Shown: positions 16,212 to 26,772, counted from the first letter of the stretch. The stretch: DNA of 64,000 bases from Cherax quadricarinatus (GCF_038502225.1 NC_091293.1:6175467-6239466), one strand, 5' to 3'. A program made the numbers and translations. Notes: generated by a model from the sequence alone, not told the origin.

Positions 16212-16280
16212 TAGTCATTCAGTGGTTAGAGGACTCAGGTCCTCCAACTACTGAATGGTTCGAATCATGAGTTAGAATCA
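16212..16280 (+). mobile_element. tRNA-like SINE head
   Basis: TCAGTGGTTAGAGGACTCAG resembles a tRNA D-arm/A box, and TGGTTCGAATCATGAG about 40 bp downstream is an exact B box (GGTTCGAATC). The segment between could form a short anticodon arm with an unpaired CTACT. No aminoacyl stem closes, so a SINE or tRNA relic is more likely than a functional tRNA gene. Confidence 0.5.
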
Positions 16281-16296
16281 TGTTTTTCATTCAGAT

Positions 16297-16400
16297 AGTC
16301 ATTCAGACAGTCATTCAAAGAGTCATTCAAAGAGTCATTCAGACAGTCATTCAGACAGTCATTCAAAGAGTCATTCAGATAGTCATTCAGATAGTCATTT
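16297..16400 (+). repeat. 12-bp tandem repeat AGTCATTCARAN
   Basis: About 8.5 units of AGTCATTCAGAC, AGTCATTCAAAG or AGTCATTCAGAT follow one another without spacers. Looser relatives (CAGTCAATCAGTCATTC) extend on both sides from 16165 to 16480. Confidence 0.9.
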
Positions 16401-16891
16401 CGTCATTCAGTCAGTCTCATAGTAAGTTCATGAGTTAGTCAGCAATTCAATCATCTAGTTCCTTATTCATTCAATGTGTCATCTAACAATATACTCATTT
16501 AATCAGTATACAGTATGATTTTAATGGGACAACTGACGATTTCCCACTTAAGTTAAAAATTCAGAGGGTCAGGGTAGACGTGATCACAATATATATTGAC
16601 TCGAGGTTATTGACAGTGTGCAGCATTGACCCTTCCACGTGAGAAGGGCCAGACCAAAACAGCACAGATAGAAGATGAGATACACTACCACAATTGACGG
16701 GCTATGGCGAAGTGGAGTGAACGATATATAGACCATCATGAAGGCAAAATACAGTAACGGAGTCAAAGAGAATGAGAATAACAAATAATCGGATGATTAA
16801 TGCCGGAGGATAACTCAAGAAAGCTTAGCTGTTGGCTTAATACATTTCAATCGTTAGTCTCTCCTTTCCAGAAGGACATTCAATAGCTAAC

Positions 16892-17041
16892 CCACACATG
16901 GGTATTTATTTACTGTCAAGTGAATAGGGGCAGGAGATATAACCCAAACATGGATATTTATTCACTGTCAAGTGAATAGGGACAGGAGATATAGCTCAAA
17001 CATGGGTATTTATTCACTGTCAAGTGAATAGGGGCAGGAGA
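16892..17041 (+). repeat. 52-bp tandem repeat, three copies
   Basis: Units begin with ACATGGGTATTTATT at 16898, 16950 and 17002, exactly 52 bp apart, and contain ACTGTCAAGTGAATAGGG and CAGGAGATATA. A few substitutions separate the copies. There is no coding sense. Confidence 0.9.
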
Positions 17042-17805
17042 ATTCTAACCTAAGTCCTCTCAGTCGTGAGCCTGATGGGTGCATGAAAACTTTATAGAAT
17101 GCCACCAGCATTTGGTGTTCCCTGACAGTCATCTATCCAAGCTATAGCCAAATTCAACGTTGCTTAACTGAGCAGACGAGAAGCAGATTGCTTCTCGTCT
17201 GCTCAGTGGATCGAAGGTTACGTGGAAGGGCCAGGAGTTCTATCCCCGCAGGCACAAGCCAAAGAAGCTGGGAAACAAAGTTCAGTTGTTGCCTGGGAAT
17301 GTGAATTCCTCCCCTCCCCTCCCCTCCCCCTTCATCAACAGGCTCGGCACCAAACACAGAAACCCTCTCTTCCCACCTCCCCCACTTTCACAGTTTAAGA
17401 GAAACCACATATCACTACCTTCTCGTTCACAAACTTCCCCCACTTTAAATCATGATTCAGTTTCCCCTCAACTTTCATCATCAAACCTCCACTACATCAC
17501 CAACATCCCTACAGGCACTTTCAACCACATGAATTCCAACCATATTTATCACTTCACCAGATACCCGCCAACATTTCCTTCTGAAATACTTCCTACCTTC
17601 ATTCACTACTGGCAATCTTGCTCCTTGTGGCTCCTGCAACCTCAACACTCCATCAATGCCACAAATATATCCACTGTTTTCTCCCTTATTCTCCTATCAA
17701 AGCATCAACTCACTATCAAAATAATAACCACAATCTTCACAATATTTTCTCATCGAAGCATCAATTTCTTCCGTGTGCGAGAAAATACATAAACATAAAT
17801 TTAAT
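17042..17805. other. Stretch without recognised genes, containing a perfect hairpin
   Basis: A 19-bp perfect inverted repeat with a 3-nt loop lies at 17167-17207. A run of CCCCT units follows at 17310-17330. The 168-codon frame at 17286-17792 is compositionally driven (Ser, Thr, His, Ile) and shows no motif. Confidence 0.6.
17167..17207. repeat. Perfect 19-bp hairpin with 3-nt loop
   Basis: The left arm starts ACTGAGCAGACGAG (17167-17185), the loop is GAT, and the right arm is the exact reverse complement (17189-17207). No run of T follows, so it does not look like a terminator. Confidence 0.95.
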
Positions 17806-19004
17806 TGGCAATAGCACACAAAATGCGTGATAAAGGAATAACAAGAAAAGTTGGTAGATGGATCTACAACTTCCTGACAAATAGAACACAAAGAGTAATA
17901 GTAAACAGAGTAAAGTCTGAGGCAGCTACGGTGAAAAGCTCTGTTCCACGAGGCACAGTACTCGCTCCCATTCTATTCCTCTTCTTCATATCTAACATAG
18001 ACAGAGATGTAAACCACAGCTCCGTGTCTTCCTTTGCGGATGACACAAGGATTGCCATGACAGTGACCTCCATCGAAGACAAAGCAAGACTCCAAGTGGA
18101 CATAAACCAAATCTTCAAATGGCCCACTCAAAACAATGTGAAGTTCAATGAAGAGAAATTTCAACTACTCGGATATGGAAAACTTGAGGAAATTAAAAGT
18201 GTATCAGGGTATACGACAAATTCAACCATACAAAAGAGCGAAAAAGTGCTGTGAAGGACCTGGGAGTGATAATGTCAGAGGATATCGCCTTCAAAGATCA
18301 CAACCATGTATCCACCGCATCTTCTAGAAAAATGGTAGGATGGATAATGAGAACCTTCAAAACTAGGGACACCAAGCCCATGATGAGTCTCTTCAAATAG
18401 CTTGTTCTGTCTAGGCTGGAATACTGCTGTACACTAACTACTTCGTTCAAGGCAGGGAAAATTAATGACCTGGAAAGTGTACAAAGAACTTTCACGGCAC
18501 ACTTAAGTACGATAAGGCACCTAAATTACTGTGAACGGTTGAAGGCCCTCGATCTGTATTCCCTGGAGGGCAAGCGAGAGAGACACATGATAATATACAC
18601 TTGGAAAATCCTAGAGGGATTAGTACGAAACTTGAATACGAAAATCACTCCCTATGAAAGCAAAAGACTCGGCAGGAGACGAAACATTGCCTCAATGAAA
18701 AGCAGGGGCGCCACGGGTACAGTGAGAGACAACACAATAAGTATCCGGGACCCAAGACTGTTCAGCTGCCTCCCAGCATACATAAGAGGGATTACCAATA
18801 GACCCCTGGCTGTCTTCAGGAAGGCACTGGACAGGCACCTAAAGTTAGTACCTGACCAGCCGAGCTATGGTTCGTACGTCAGTTTGCTTGCAGCCAGTAG
18901 TAACTGCCTGGTTGATCAGACCCTGATCCACTACTAGGCCTGGTCTCAGACCGGGCCGCGGGGACGTTGACCCCCGAAACCCTCTCCAGGTAAACTCCAG
19001 GTAA
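17806..19004 (+). mobile_element. Family B LINE, RT core to 3' end, decayed
   Basis: It begins inside the RT (IAHKMRDKGITRKVGRWIYNFLTNRTQR), then SSVPRGTVLAPILFLF and SSFADDTRIAM (FADD intact). PQGT has become PRGT. The frame is lost near 18237, a TAG lies at 18398-18400, and the C-terminal part resumes with RLEYCC, LYSLEGKRERH and TWKILEGLV to about 18937. The tail is CTCTCCAGGTAAACTCCAGGTAA. Confidence 0.87.
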
Positions 19005-19399
19005 GCTATCCATCCCCCGAACAAAGAACATTGTAAAGAACGGAACGATCTCAATAAATCCCACAAGTGAAAAAGAAAATACTGAATTAAAAAAGTTGTG
19101 AATTAAAGTTAGGAATGACAGGACATAATAACCATTACAGAGACACAATTAGCAAACTGTAACTATTGCAATATTTGCATAGGTGTGTAAAATAACGATG
19201 AATGGATGAAGAAAAAAAGGAGGTGAAGGATTGGCACCCTTGATCAGGAAAATACAAAATTTTGAAGAACATGTAATATACTTAGTGGCTAGACAAAAAA
19301 AAACATATAGCAGGTACAATCATGAACGGTACACGTAAGGTAATAAACATCACATAATATAACCCTCCAACAAACAATGAGACATCGAAGTAGAAATGA
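19005..19399. other. AT-rich spacer without recognised features
   Basis: No gene, repeat unit or element end is recognised between the family B tail and the family C fragment. Confidence 0.6.
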
Positions 19400-20053
19400 G
19401 GAAACTTTAGGCTATTGAGGAAACTTAAGGAACACGGAATAGGAGGAGAAATTTTTTCCTGGGCAGAGGCATGGCTGACAAATAGGCAGCAGAGTTTGCA
19501 TAAATGGGGAGAAATCAGAATGGGGGCACGTCACAAGCGGTGTTCCTCAGGGGTCAGTGTTGGGCCCGTTGTTGTTCCCAATTTACATAAACGACATAGA
19601 TGAGGGAATAAATAGCGACATAAGCAAATTTGCTGATGACACCAAAATAGGACGTCCAATTCATTCTAATGAGGACACTAGAGCACTCCAGGATGATTTG
19701 AATAGACTGATGCAATGGTCGGAGAAGTGGCAGATGCAGTTTAATATTGACAAATGCAAAGTTCTAAATGTTGCTCAGTTAAATAACCATGCCACATATA
19801 AACTAAATAATGTAGATCTTAATACTACTGATTGCGAAAAGGATTTAGGAGTCCTGGTTAGCAGTAACCTAAAACCAAGACAACAGTACATTAGTGTTCG
19901 CAATAAAGCTAACAAAATTCTTGGCTTCATATCTAGAATTATAAATAATAGAAGTCTTCAGGTTGTTCTTCAACTCTATATATCCTTGGTTAGGCCTTAT
20001 TTAGATTATGCTGCTCAGTTCTGATCACCGTATTACAGAATGGATATAAATGC
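19400..20053 (+). mobile_element. Family C CR1-like LINE, RT fragment
   Basis: It encodes HGIGGEIFSWAEAWLTNRQQ, then after a frameshift near 19535 LGPLLFPIYINDIDEGINSD, KFADDTKIGR (FADD intact), WQMQFNIDKCKVL and LVRPYLDYAAQF, with a TGA at 20023-20025 and further sequence to LENIR at 20053. There it is cut by an inverted family C 3' tail. It is truncated at both ends. Confidence 0.87.
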
Positions 20054-20231
20054 TCTGGAAAACATAAGAACATGAGAAAGGAGGATCACTGCAGCAGACC
20101 TGTTGGCCCATACTAGGCAGGTCCTTTACAATCCATCCCACTAACAAAACATTTGCCCAACCCAATTTTCAATGCTCACCAAGAAATAAGGTCTGATAAC
20201 TCTTGGGGAGCATTGAAAATTGGGTTGGGCA
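20053..20231 (-). mobile_element. Inverted family C 3' UTR with a hairpin at its edge
   Basis: Read on the minus strand, this is the family C 3' UTR (CTTATTTCTTGG, GCATTGAAAATTGGGTTGGGCA, AATGTTTTGTTAGTGGGATGG ... TTCTCATGTTCTTATGTT). Its GCATTGAAAATTGGG segment reappears inverted at 20208-20231, giving 24-bp perfect arms around a 30-nt spacer. Confidence 0.8.
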
Positions 20232-20404
20232 TTGAGGTTATTGAGGTTAGGACTTTGGAGAGGGTTAGATGCCACCAGAGGAGAGGGTTAGATGTCACCA
20301 GTGGTGACGTGTACTTAGCTCAGTGATGACGTGTAATTAGCGAGTGGTGACGTGTACTTAGCTCTGTGAAGTTCTGTCAAGTGAATCTCTGTGAATCTGC
20401 ACAA

Positions 20405-21307
20405 GATGTCCTCTCTTGAGCAACTGTACCAGCAGCTGAAAGAGGAGCTTAGGGTTACTAAGCTTGAGATACGGCGACTGACGGAGGAAAACAAGAGGAT
20501 TCGAAGTAATCCTCCTGTTGTGAGTCCTCAGGTCAAGAGAGGAACCTGGTCAGTGGCCGGCCAACATGGAACAAAGCTGAAAATCAAGAAGTCTGTTGGA
20601 GTTGCGGAAACAACAAAGATCCAGAAGATTGCTGTGGAGACTTCCAACCCATTTTCGGTGTTACTGGACGAATGTGGGTTGTCTACTGGGAACGTCACAA
20701 TGAGCACCGAGAGAGCATTGGCAGACGTGAGTGAGACATCCCTTGATACCCCAATGAAGACCATCAAGAACGTCATGACAAATTCCACAAATGAAGGTAA
20801 GAACATTGTTTTAGTTGGAGACAGTCAAGTTAACTTTATGGATAGGGCCTTTTGTCTTAGGGACAGGAAGAGGAGGCTCAGGGTATGTTTTCCTGGGGCT
20901 GGGATGGGGGATATTGTTAGCCGTCTGGACGACATCATGAAAGGTAATGGGAGCAATCCTATTATCTGCATCAGTGCGGGAGGCAACGATGTTGCAGACG
21001 TAGGAGTGAGGACCTGATTAGCAAGTATAGGTCAGCAATATAGATAATTAGGAAGAAGGGTGTGAACCCTGTCATATGTGGTATTTTGCCAAGGAGAGGA
21101 GTTGGAAACGAATGGTTGTCCAGGGCAATTGGTGTCAATTGTTGGCTGGACAAATACTGTAAGGAGAATGCGGTAACATTCATTGACAACTGGGACCTCT
21201 TCTATGGCAGAAATGATATGCATGCCAGGGATGGGGTTCACTTATCTAGGTCTGGGGTGCGGGCACTGGCAACGGCAGTGGAGGGAGCTGTTAGGGCTTC
21301 AAACTAG
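20405..21307 (+). pseudogene. Family C ORF1: coiled coil plus SGNH-hydrolase-like domain
   Basis: I chose the ATG at 20405 (MSSLEQLYQQ), because the other copy starts at the corresponding codon. Residues 1-40 (LEQLYQQLKEELRVTKLEIRR...) look like a short coiled coil. A linker follows, then LVGDSQV (block I, catalytic Ser), SAGGNDV (block III Asn) and, in the second frame, DGVHLSRSG (Asp/His block). CR1- and L2-type LINEs are known to carry esterase-like ORF1 proteins; their role is thought to be nucleic-acid or membrane association. A 1-nt deletion after GGNDV (about 20997) breaks the protein before the Asp/His block. Confidence 0.82.
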
Positions 21308-21321
21308 GAAAATAGAGTGGT

Positions 21322-24229
21322 ATGGGTTTTGACGAAAATACAGTGAAGTCCCAGCATAGTAAAACTATGAGTTCTAGGGGAACTGGTAATAGGAAGAATG
21401 AGGTGGATATTGGAAAGCCAACGGCACTAGGCGACAAGGACAGTAATAGGTTTAGTGAAAAAACAGTTATGAGCAGGAAGGGTAAAGAGAAAGGAGGGTC
21501 TTTAAAATTATATTATGCTAATAGCCGTAGTGCTAGGAATAAGATGGACGAGTTGAGATTAGTTACTAGTGCAGGTAACATTGATGTATTTGCAATCACT
21601 GAGACATGGTTTAATTCCAAAAGTCGGGACATGCCTTCGGAATGCCACATTCAGGGTTTTAAATTGTTCCAAGTAGATAGAAATATCGGTAACGGAGGTG
21701 GGGTGGCACTGTATGTCCGAAATCACTTGAACTGTTGCATAAAAACGGGTATTAAGTCTGAGGTAACACATACAGAGTCTGTCTGGATAGAATTTTCAGA
21801 GGGGCATAAAAAATTGATTCTAGGAGTGATATACCGTCCCCCAATCTTAGATAGGGACCAAGGGAAATTACTGTGGGAGGAAATTGTTAAGGCCACAAGG
21901 CACGATAATGTAGTAATTCTAGGGGACTTTAACTTTAGTCACATTGATTGGAATTTCTTGATTGGGAATTTAGAATCAAATAACATCTTAGAAGTAGTTC
22001 AGGAATGTTTTTTGAAGCAGTTTGTGACAGAACCTACAAGGGGGAATAACCTTCTTGATTTGGTTTTGGCGAACAAAGCAACCCTTGTTAATAATTTAGA
22101 AATTAATGAGGAACTCGGCAAAAGCGATCACAAATCAATTACCTTTAGCATAGAATGGAAGTATGATAGTAGGGACAACTCAGTAACAGTTCCAGATTTT
22201 CGCTTAGCAGATTACGATGGGCTTAGAGAACACTTATCATCTGTTGACTGGGGTAACGAAGAGAGCTATCAATGTGACAGTTTTCTGAACACTATACATG
22301 CTGCTCAAAGAACGTTTATCCCGTACTAAGAAATTAGATCAAATAGAAATGACCCAAAATGGATGAATAATAGGCTGAAATATCTACTAGGGCATAAGAA
22401 AGGAATTTATAGGCGTATAAAAAGAGGTAAGGGTCATCTTATGAATCAGTATATTGACATAAAGAGGGACGTTAAAAAGGGGATAAGAAAAGCTAAAAGG
22501 GACTATGAAATTAAAGTTGCTAGGGATTCGAAAATTAACCCAAAAAGTTTTTTCCAGGTGTATAGAACGAAAGTTAGAGATAAGATAGGTCCCCTTAAAA
22601 ATAACTATGGGCATCTTACTGACAAAGAGAATGAAATGTGCTCAATTTTAAATAATTATTTTCTCTCGGTTTTTACACAGGAAGACACTAACAATATTCC
22701 AGTAATTAATATTTATAGTGGGCTAGAAGATAAATTATGTAACATCACAGTCACTAGTAAAATGGTTATGAAACAAATAGACCAAATGAAGCAGAATAAG
22801 TCACCGGGTCCTGATGAGCTTTTTTCAAGGGTTCTTAAGGAATGCAAAATGGAACTCTGTGAACCATTAACTAATATTTTTAATTTATCTCTTCAAACAG
22901 GTGTAGTGTCTGATATGTGGAAGATGGCTAATGTAATTCCTATTTTTAAAACAGGGGACAAGTCGTTACCGTCAAATTACCGCCCAATAAGCCTGACCAC
23001 AATTGTAGGCAAATTGCTAGAATCAATTATAGCTGAGATTATAAGAAGCCATCTCGATAAGCATAGCTTGATTAATGATACTCAGCATGGATTCACAAGA
23101 GGCCGGTCTTGTCTAACTAATTTATTAACTTTCTTCAGTAAAGCTTTTGAGGCTGTTGACCACGATAAAGAATTTGATATTATTTACTTAGATTTTAGTA
23201 AGGCTTTTGATAGAGTTCTGCACCAAAGACTGTTGAAGAAAGTAGCAGCTCATGGCATTGGGAAAAGGGTGCTCTCGTGGTTCGAGTCATGGTTCACAGA
23301 CAGGAAGCAGAGAGTGTCTATAAATGGGGTTAAATCCGAGTGGGGATCTGTAACAAGTGGCGTTGTTTATAATATATATCAATGATCTTGATGAGGGAGT
23401 TACTAGTGAAATTAACAAATTCGCCGATGACACAAAGATAGGTAGGATAATTGATTCAAAAGTAGATATCAGGGAACTTCAGGAGGATTTAAACGAACTC
23501 AATACCTGGTCAGCAAAGTGGCAGATGCAGTTCAATGTAGATAAATGCAAGGTTCTGAAGCTCGGGAGTGTCCATAACCCTAGCACTTATAATTTAAATA
23601 ATGTAGAACTTAGCCATACAGACTGTGAAAAGGACTTGGGGGTTATGGTGAGCAGTAACCTTAAACCAAGACAGCAGTGCCTAAGCGTACGTAATAGGGC
23701 AAATAGATTATTGGGATTTATATCAAGAAGTGTAAGCAACAGAAGTCCAGCGGTTATATTACAGCTTTATACATCATTAGTAAGGCCTCACCTAGATTAT
23801 GCAGCTCAGTTCTGGTCTCCATATTACAGAATGGACATAAATTCGTTAGAAAACATACAGCATAGAATGACTAAATTAATACATAGAATAAGAAATCTTC
23901 CTTATGAAGAAAGATTGAAGTTTCTTAAATTACATTCACTTGTTAGACGAAGAATGAGGGGAGACATGATCGAAGTGTATAAGTGGAAGATGGGTATTAA
24001 TAAAGGGGATATTAATAAGGTCTTGAGGATATCTCTCCAAGAGAGAACCCGCAGTAATGGATTTAAATTAGACAAGTTTAGATTTAGAAAGGACATAGGA
24101 AAGTATTGGTTTGGAAATAGGGTAGTTGATGAGTGGAACAGTCTACCTAGTTGGGTTATTGAGGCTAGGTCTTTAGGTAGCTTCAAATTTAGGTTGGATA
24201 AATATATGAGTGAGAGGGATTGGATTTGA
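21322..24229 (+). pseudogene. Family C ORF2: endonuclease and reverse transcriptase
   Basis: The endonuclease covers about 21510-22180: LYYANSRSARNKMDEL, AITETWFN, GGVALYV, LGVIYRPP, ILGDFNFSHIDW, LLDLVLANK and KSDHKSITF. A TAA follows PY at 22327. The RT runs from about 22560: SPGPDELFSRVL, ANVIPIFKTGD, YRPISLTTIVGKLLE, QHGFTRGRSC, YLDFSKAFDRV, then TSGV joined abnormally to FIIYINDLDEG, KFADDTKIGR and DKCKVLKLGS, and the C-terminal LPYEERLKFLKL ... NSLPSW. The 29-bp deletion removes the VPQGSVLGPLL block and shifts frame, so RT function is lost even though FADD is intact. Confidence 0.88.
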
Positions 24230-24807
24230 GCGGGACTTGCAAATGAGTGGATAGAGTTATCAGACCTTATTTCTTGGGGTGCATTGAAAATTGGGTTGGG
24301 CAAATGTTTTGTTAGTGGGATGGATTGTAAAGGACCTGCCTGGTATGGGCCAACAGGCCTACTGCAGTGTTCCTCCTTTCTTATGTTCTTATGTTCTAAT
24401 CTGTTAGCCTTGTTGTGCACACTAAGGCACTGCTGTCTTGGCTTTAGATTTCTGCTTACCATGACTCCCAAGTCTTTTTCACATTCTGTATGATCAAGCT
24501 CTACTTCACCTAGATTATAGCTTCGAGGGTTATTTTCATTACCAAGGGCAAGTACCTTACACTTACCCACGTTGAACTTCATCTGCCATTTTTCGGACCA
24601 AGACATTAATTTGTCCAAATCCTCCTGGAGCTCATTGATATCCTCCTCAGAATGAATTGTACGGCCTATCTTTGTATCATCAGCAAACTTACTCATGTCA
24701 CTCGTAATCCCTTCATCAAGGTCATTAATGTAAATTATGAACAAGAGAGGGCCTAAAACTGATCCTTGTGAGCAGACCGTCTGCAGTGTTCTTCCATTCC
24801 TATGTTC

Positions 24808-25452
24808 TTATATGGAATAGTGATGAAGAAGTTTCTTGGCAAGTGGTTCAGCTATGTTATAGAAGCCATTGTTTTGGTTGAAGTTGTCGGATATAGAGAA
24901 AAGTGATGATTCCAGGATTCTTGGGTATTGAGTGTTGTCTTCTGTGGAGATAAGTCTTGAGTTTCTGTAGTTTATTAAATGGTTGTGTGAATTACGGTGT
25001 TGTACACAGGCATTCCTTGTATCGTCAGACCTGCTTGCGTATTGGTGTTCTGAAATACGTGTTTGTAGGTCCTTTGATGTTTCACCCACGTATAATTTGC
25101 TGCAGTCATTACAAGGCATTATGTATACCCCTGCAAAGGATGGAAGCTTGTCATATTCTTTATCACTGTCAACTGCCTCAAATGTTCTATTGATGAACGT
25201 CAGTAAATTTGTCAGGCAGGAACGACCTCTCGTGAATCCATGCTGAGATTCATTTATCAAGTTATGCTCTTCAAGGTGACTTCTTATAATGTCAGCTATA
25301 ATTGATTCTAATAACTTGCCCACTATAGATGTCAGGCTTATTGGACGGTAATTTGAAGGAACGGACTTATCCCCTGATTTGAATATAGGAACCAGATTAG
25401 CCATCTTCCACAACTCTGTCACAACACCGGTAAGGATGGACGCATTAAACAC
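24808..25452 (-). pseudogene. In-frame fusion of a CR1-like RT fragment to a GIY-YIG domain
   Basis: The 214-codon open frame begins with RT sequence (ANLVPIFKSGD, YRPISLTSIVGKLLE, QHGFTRGRSCLTNLL, FEAVDSDKEYD). It then passes without a break into FAGVYIMPCNDCSKLYVGETSKDLQTRISEH, which has GIY, a CxxC insert, YIG and the Arg helix, and ends PLAKKLLHHYSI. The second half is a Penelope-type GIY-YIG domain with its natural-looking end. The RT half lacks all catalytic Asp blocks. The fusion is best read as a chance consequence of insertion plus deletion. Confidence 0.8.
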
Positions 25453-26461
25453 ACTCGTTAATTAATGGCTGACTAAGCTCCATCTTGCATTCCTTAAGAA
25501 CCCTGGAAAACAACTCATCGGGTCCCGGGGACTTATTTTGCTTCAGTTTGTCAGTCTGTTAGATAACCATGTCCGTCGTGACAGTAATATTAGTTAATTT
25601 AAATTCATCAGGAGCTAAATAATTGTTAATTACTGGAATCTCATTTACATCTTCCTGTGTAAAAACTGACAAAAAATAGTCATTAAATAAGGAACACATT
25701 TCCAATTCGTTATCCGTCAGCTGTCCATTCCCAATTTTCAGAGGTCCTACTTTTTCCTTCACCTTCGTCCTATACACTTGAAAGAACCCCTTTGGATTAG
25801 TCTTTGATTCATTAGCAACTCTAATTTCATAGTCACGTTTAGCCTTTCTAATCCCCTTTTTTACTTCTCTTTTAAGCTGGACATATTGGTCAGTAAGGTT
25901 AACCTCTCCTCTTCTGATGCGCCTATAAAAATCCCCTTTTCTCCCCTAATAGATGCTTTAGCCTCCTGTTAACCCATTTGGGATCGTTATTATTAGACCT
26001 AATTTCTCTCTGGGGAATGTATATACTCTGAGTACGGTGTACATTATTAAGAAAAAATCATAAAAGCAGAACCCTTCATGATCATAAGTATGATCATCGT
26101 CAATAAAACCATTAGCTAGATAACCCCAATCAGGATTAGACAGGTTTTCCCTAAGTCCATTATAATAGGCAGAACGGAAATCAAGGATTTTTACTGTATT
26201 ATCATTATTCTTGTATTCCCAGTTAATGCTATAAGTGATGGATTTGTGATCACTTGCGCCAAGCTCTTCTGTGATCTCCAGATTATTTACGAGTGTTTCC
26301 TTATTTGACAAGACTAGGTCTAGCAAATTATTACCCCTGGTAGGCTCTGTTATGCACTGTTTCAGAAAACAGTCCTGAACTGTTTCCATAAAGTCACTGG
26401 ATTCTAGATTACCTGTCAAAGAATTCCAGTCAATTTGACTAAAGTTAAAATCCCCTACTAT

Positions 26462-26477
26462 CACTATGTTATTGTGT
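26462..26477 (+). repeat. Left copy of a 16-bp target-site duplication
   Basis: CACTATGTTATTGTGT at 26462-26477 is repeated exactly at 26690-26705. The family C endonuclease frame is continuous if one copy and the intervening 212 bp are removed. Confidence 0.9.
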
Positions 26478-26689
26478 AGATGAATGGTTCAAAGAACCGA
26501 CATGTTGTTAAATTAGACACATGTGCAACTCTTGGGTATCTTTACTGAGGAAACGTTTCGCCACACAGTGGCTTCATCAGTCCATAAAAGAATAAACTTG
26601 AATAACAGGAGGAGAATGAGGTAATCAGTCCCTCAGCCTTGAGTCGATGTGGTCAGTCCATCAATCTTGAATAGATGTGTCTAATTTAA
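26478..26689 (-). mobile_element. Short Penelope-like/retrozyme-like insertion with hammerhead core
   Basis: This 212-bp insert is bounded by an exact 16-bp duplication. Inverted segments TTAAATTAGACACAT (26508-26522) and ATGTGTCTAATTTAA (26675-26689) lie inside it. On the minus strand it carries a hammerhead-like core (26539-26591). Hammerhead motifs are known in the terminal regions of Penelope-like elements and in non-autonomous retrozymes. It has no open frame of interest and must rely on other elements for movement. Confidence 0.72.
26539..26591 (-). ncRNA. Candidate type I hammerhead ribozyme
   Basis: On the minus strand, GGA-CUGAUGA-A-GCCAC-UGU-GUGGC-GAAA-CGUU-UCC can be read directly. 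CUGAUGA (26574-26580) and GAAA are exact. Stem II has 5 bp with a UGU loop (26560-26572). Stem I has GGA:UCC, an internal loop, then UCUUU:AAAGA (26587-26591 with 26539-26543). Stem III is only ACGU, self-complementary, which suits cleavage as a dimer. Two deviations: one extra A between CUGAUGA and stem II, and a GUU rather than GUC cleavage triplet. Confidence 0.62.
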
Positions 26690-26772
26690 CACTATGTTAT
26701 TGTGTCTAGAAGCCCTAACAATATCGTCCCAAAGAAGTCTCCCTCTATCGTGATCCAAGCCTGGAGGTCGGT

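Larger units (their letters stand above)
20232..24402 (+). mobile_element. Family C CR1-like LINE, nearly full length
   Basis: The order is 5' UTR (20232-20404, with GTGGTGACGTGTACTTAGCT repeated about every 23 bp at 20299-20365), ORF1 (20405-21307), ORF2 (21322-24229) and 3' UTR ending in TTCTTATGTTCTTATGTTCT at 24402. Damage is limited to a 1-nt deletion in ORF1 near 20997, a stop after PY at 22327-22329, and a 29-bp deletion in the RT at about 23365. The 3' end abuts a minus-strand family C copy tail to tail. It is an unusually complete reference copy for this family. Confidence 0.88.
24402..26772 (-). mobile_element. Family C LINE (minus copy 1), with two Penelope-like insertions
   Basis: From right to left it encodes the endonuclease (GVIYRPPGLDHD near 26770, VGDFNFSQIDW, LLDLVLSNK, ASDHKSITYS), the RT N-terminal half (VYRTKVKEKVGPL, ANLVPIFKSGD, QHGFTRGRSC), and after an insertion LGPLLFIIYINDLDEG, KFADDTKIGR, ending at NKANRL. 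Sequence between RT positions KEYD and GSVLG is replaced by a GIY-YIG fragment (24790-25155). A 212-bp hammerhead-bearing insert splits the endonuclease (26478-26689). The 3' end is lost at 24402. Confidence 0.82.

Noticed and set aside
16297..16400. CRISPR-like array
   Set aside because: 12-bp units abut without spacers, and the context is eukaryotic.
17286..17792. 168-codon frame as a host gene
   Set aside because: No domain, Ser/Thr/His/Ile bias from C/T/A-rich DNA, and no splice or homology signal.
21062..21307. Stand-alone host esterase
   Set aside because: It is the second half of a LINE ORF1 (SGNH domain) separated by a one-base deletion; a second copy lies at 38193-39162 next to the same ORF2.
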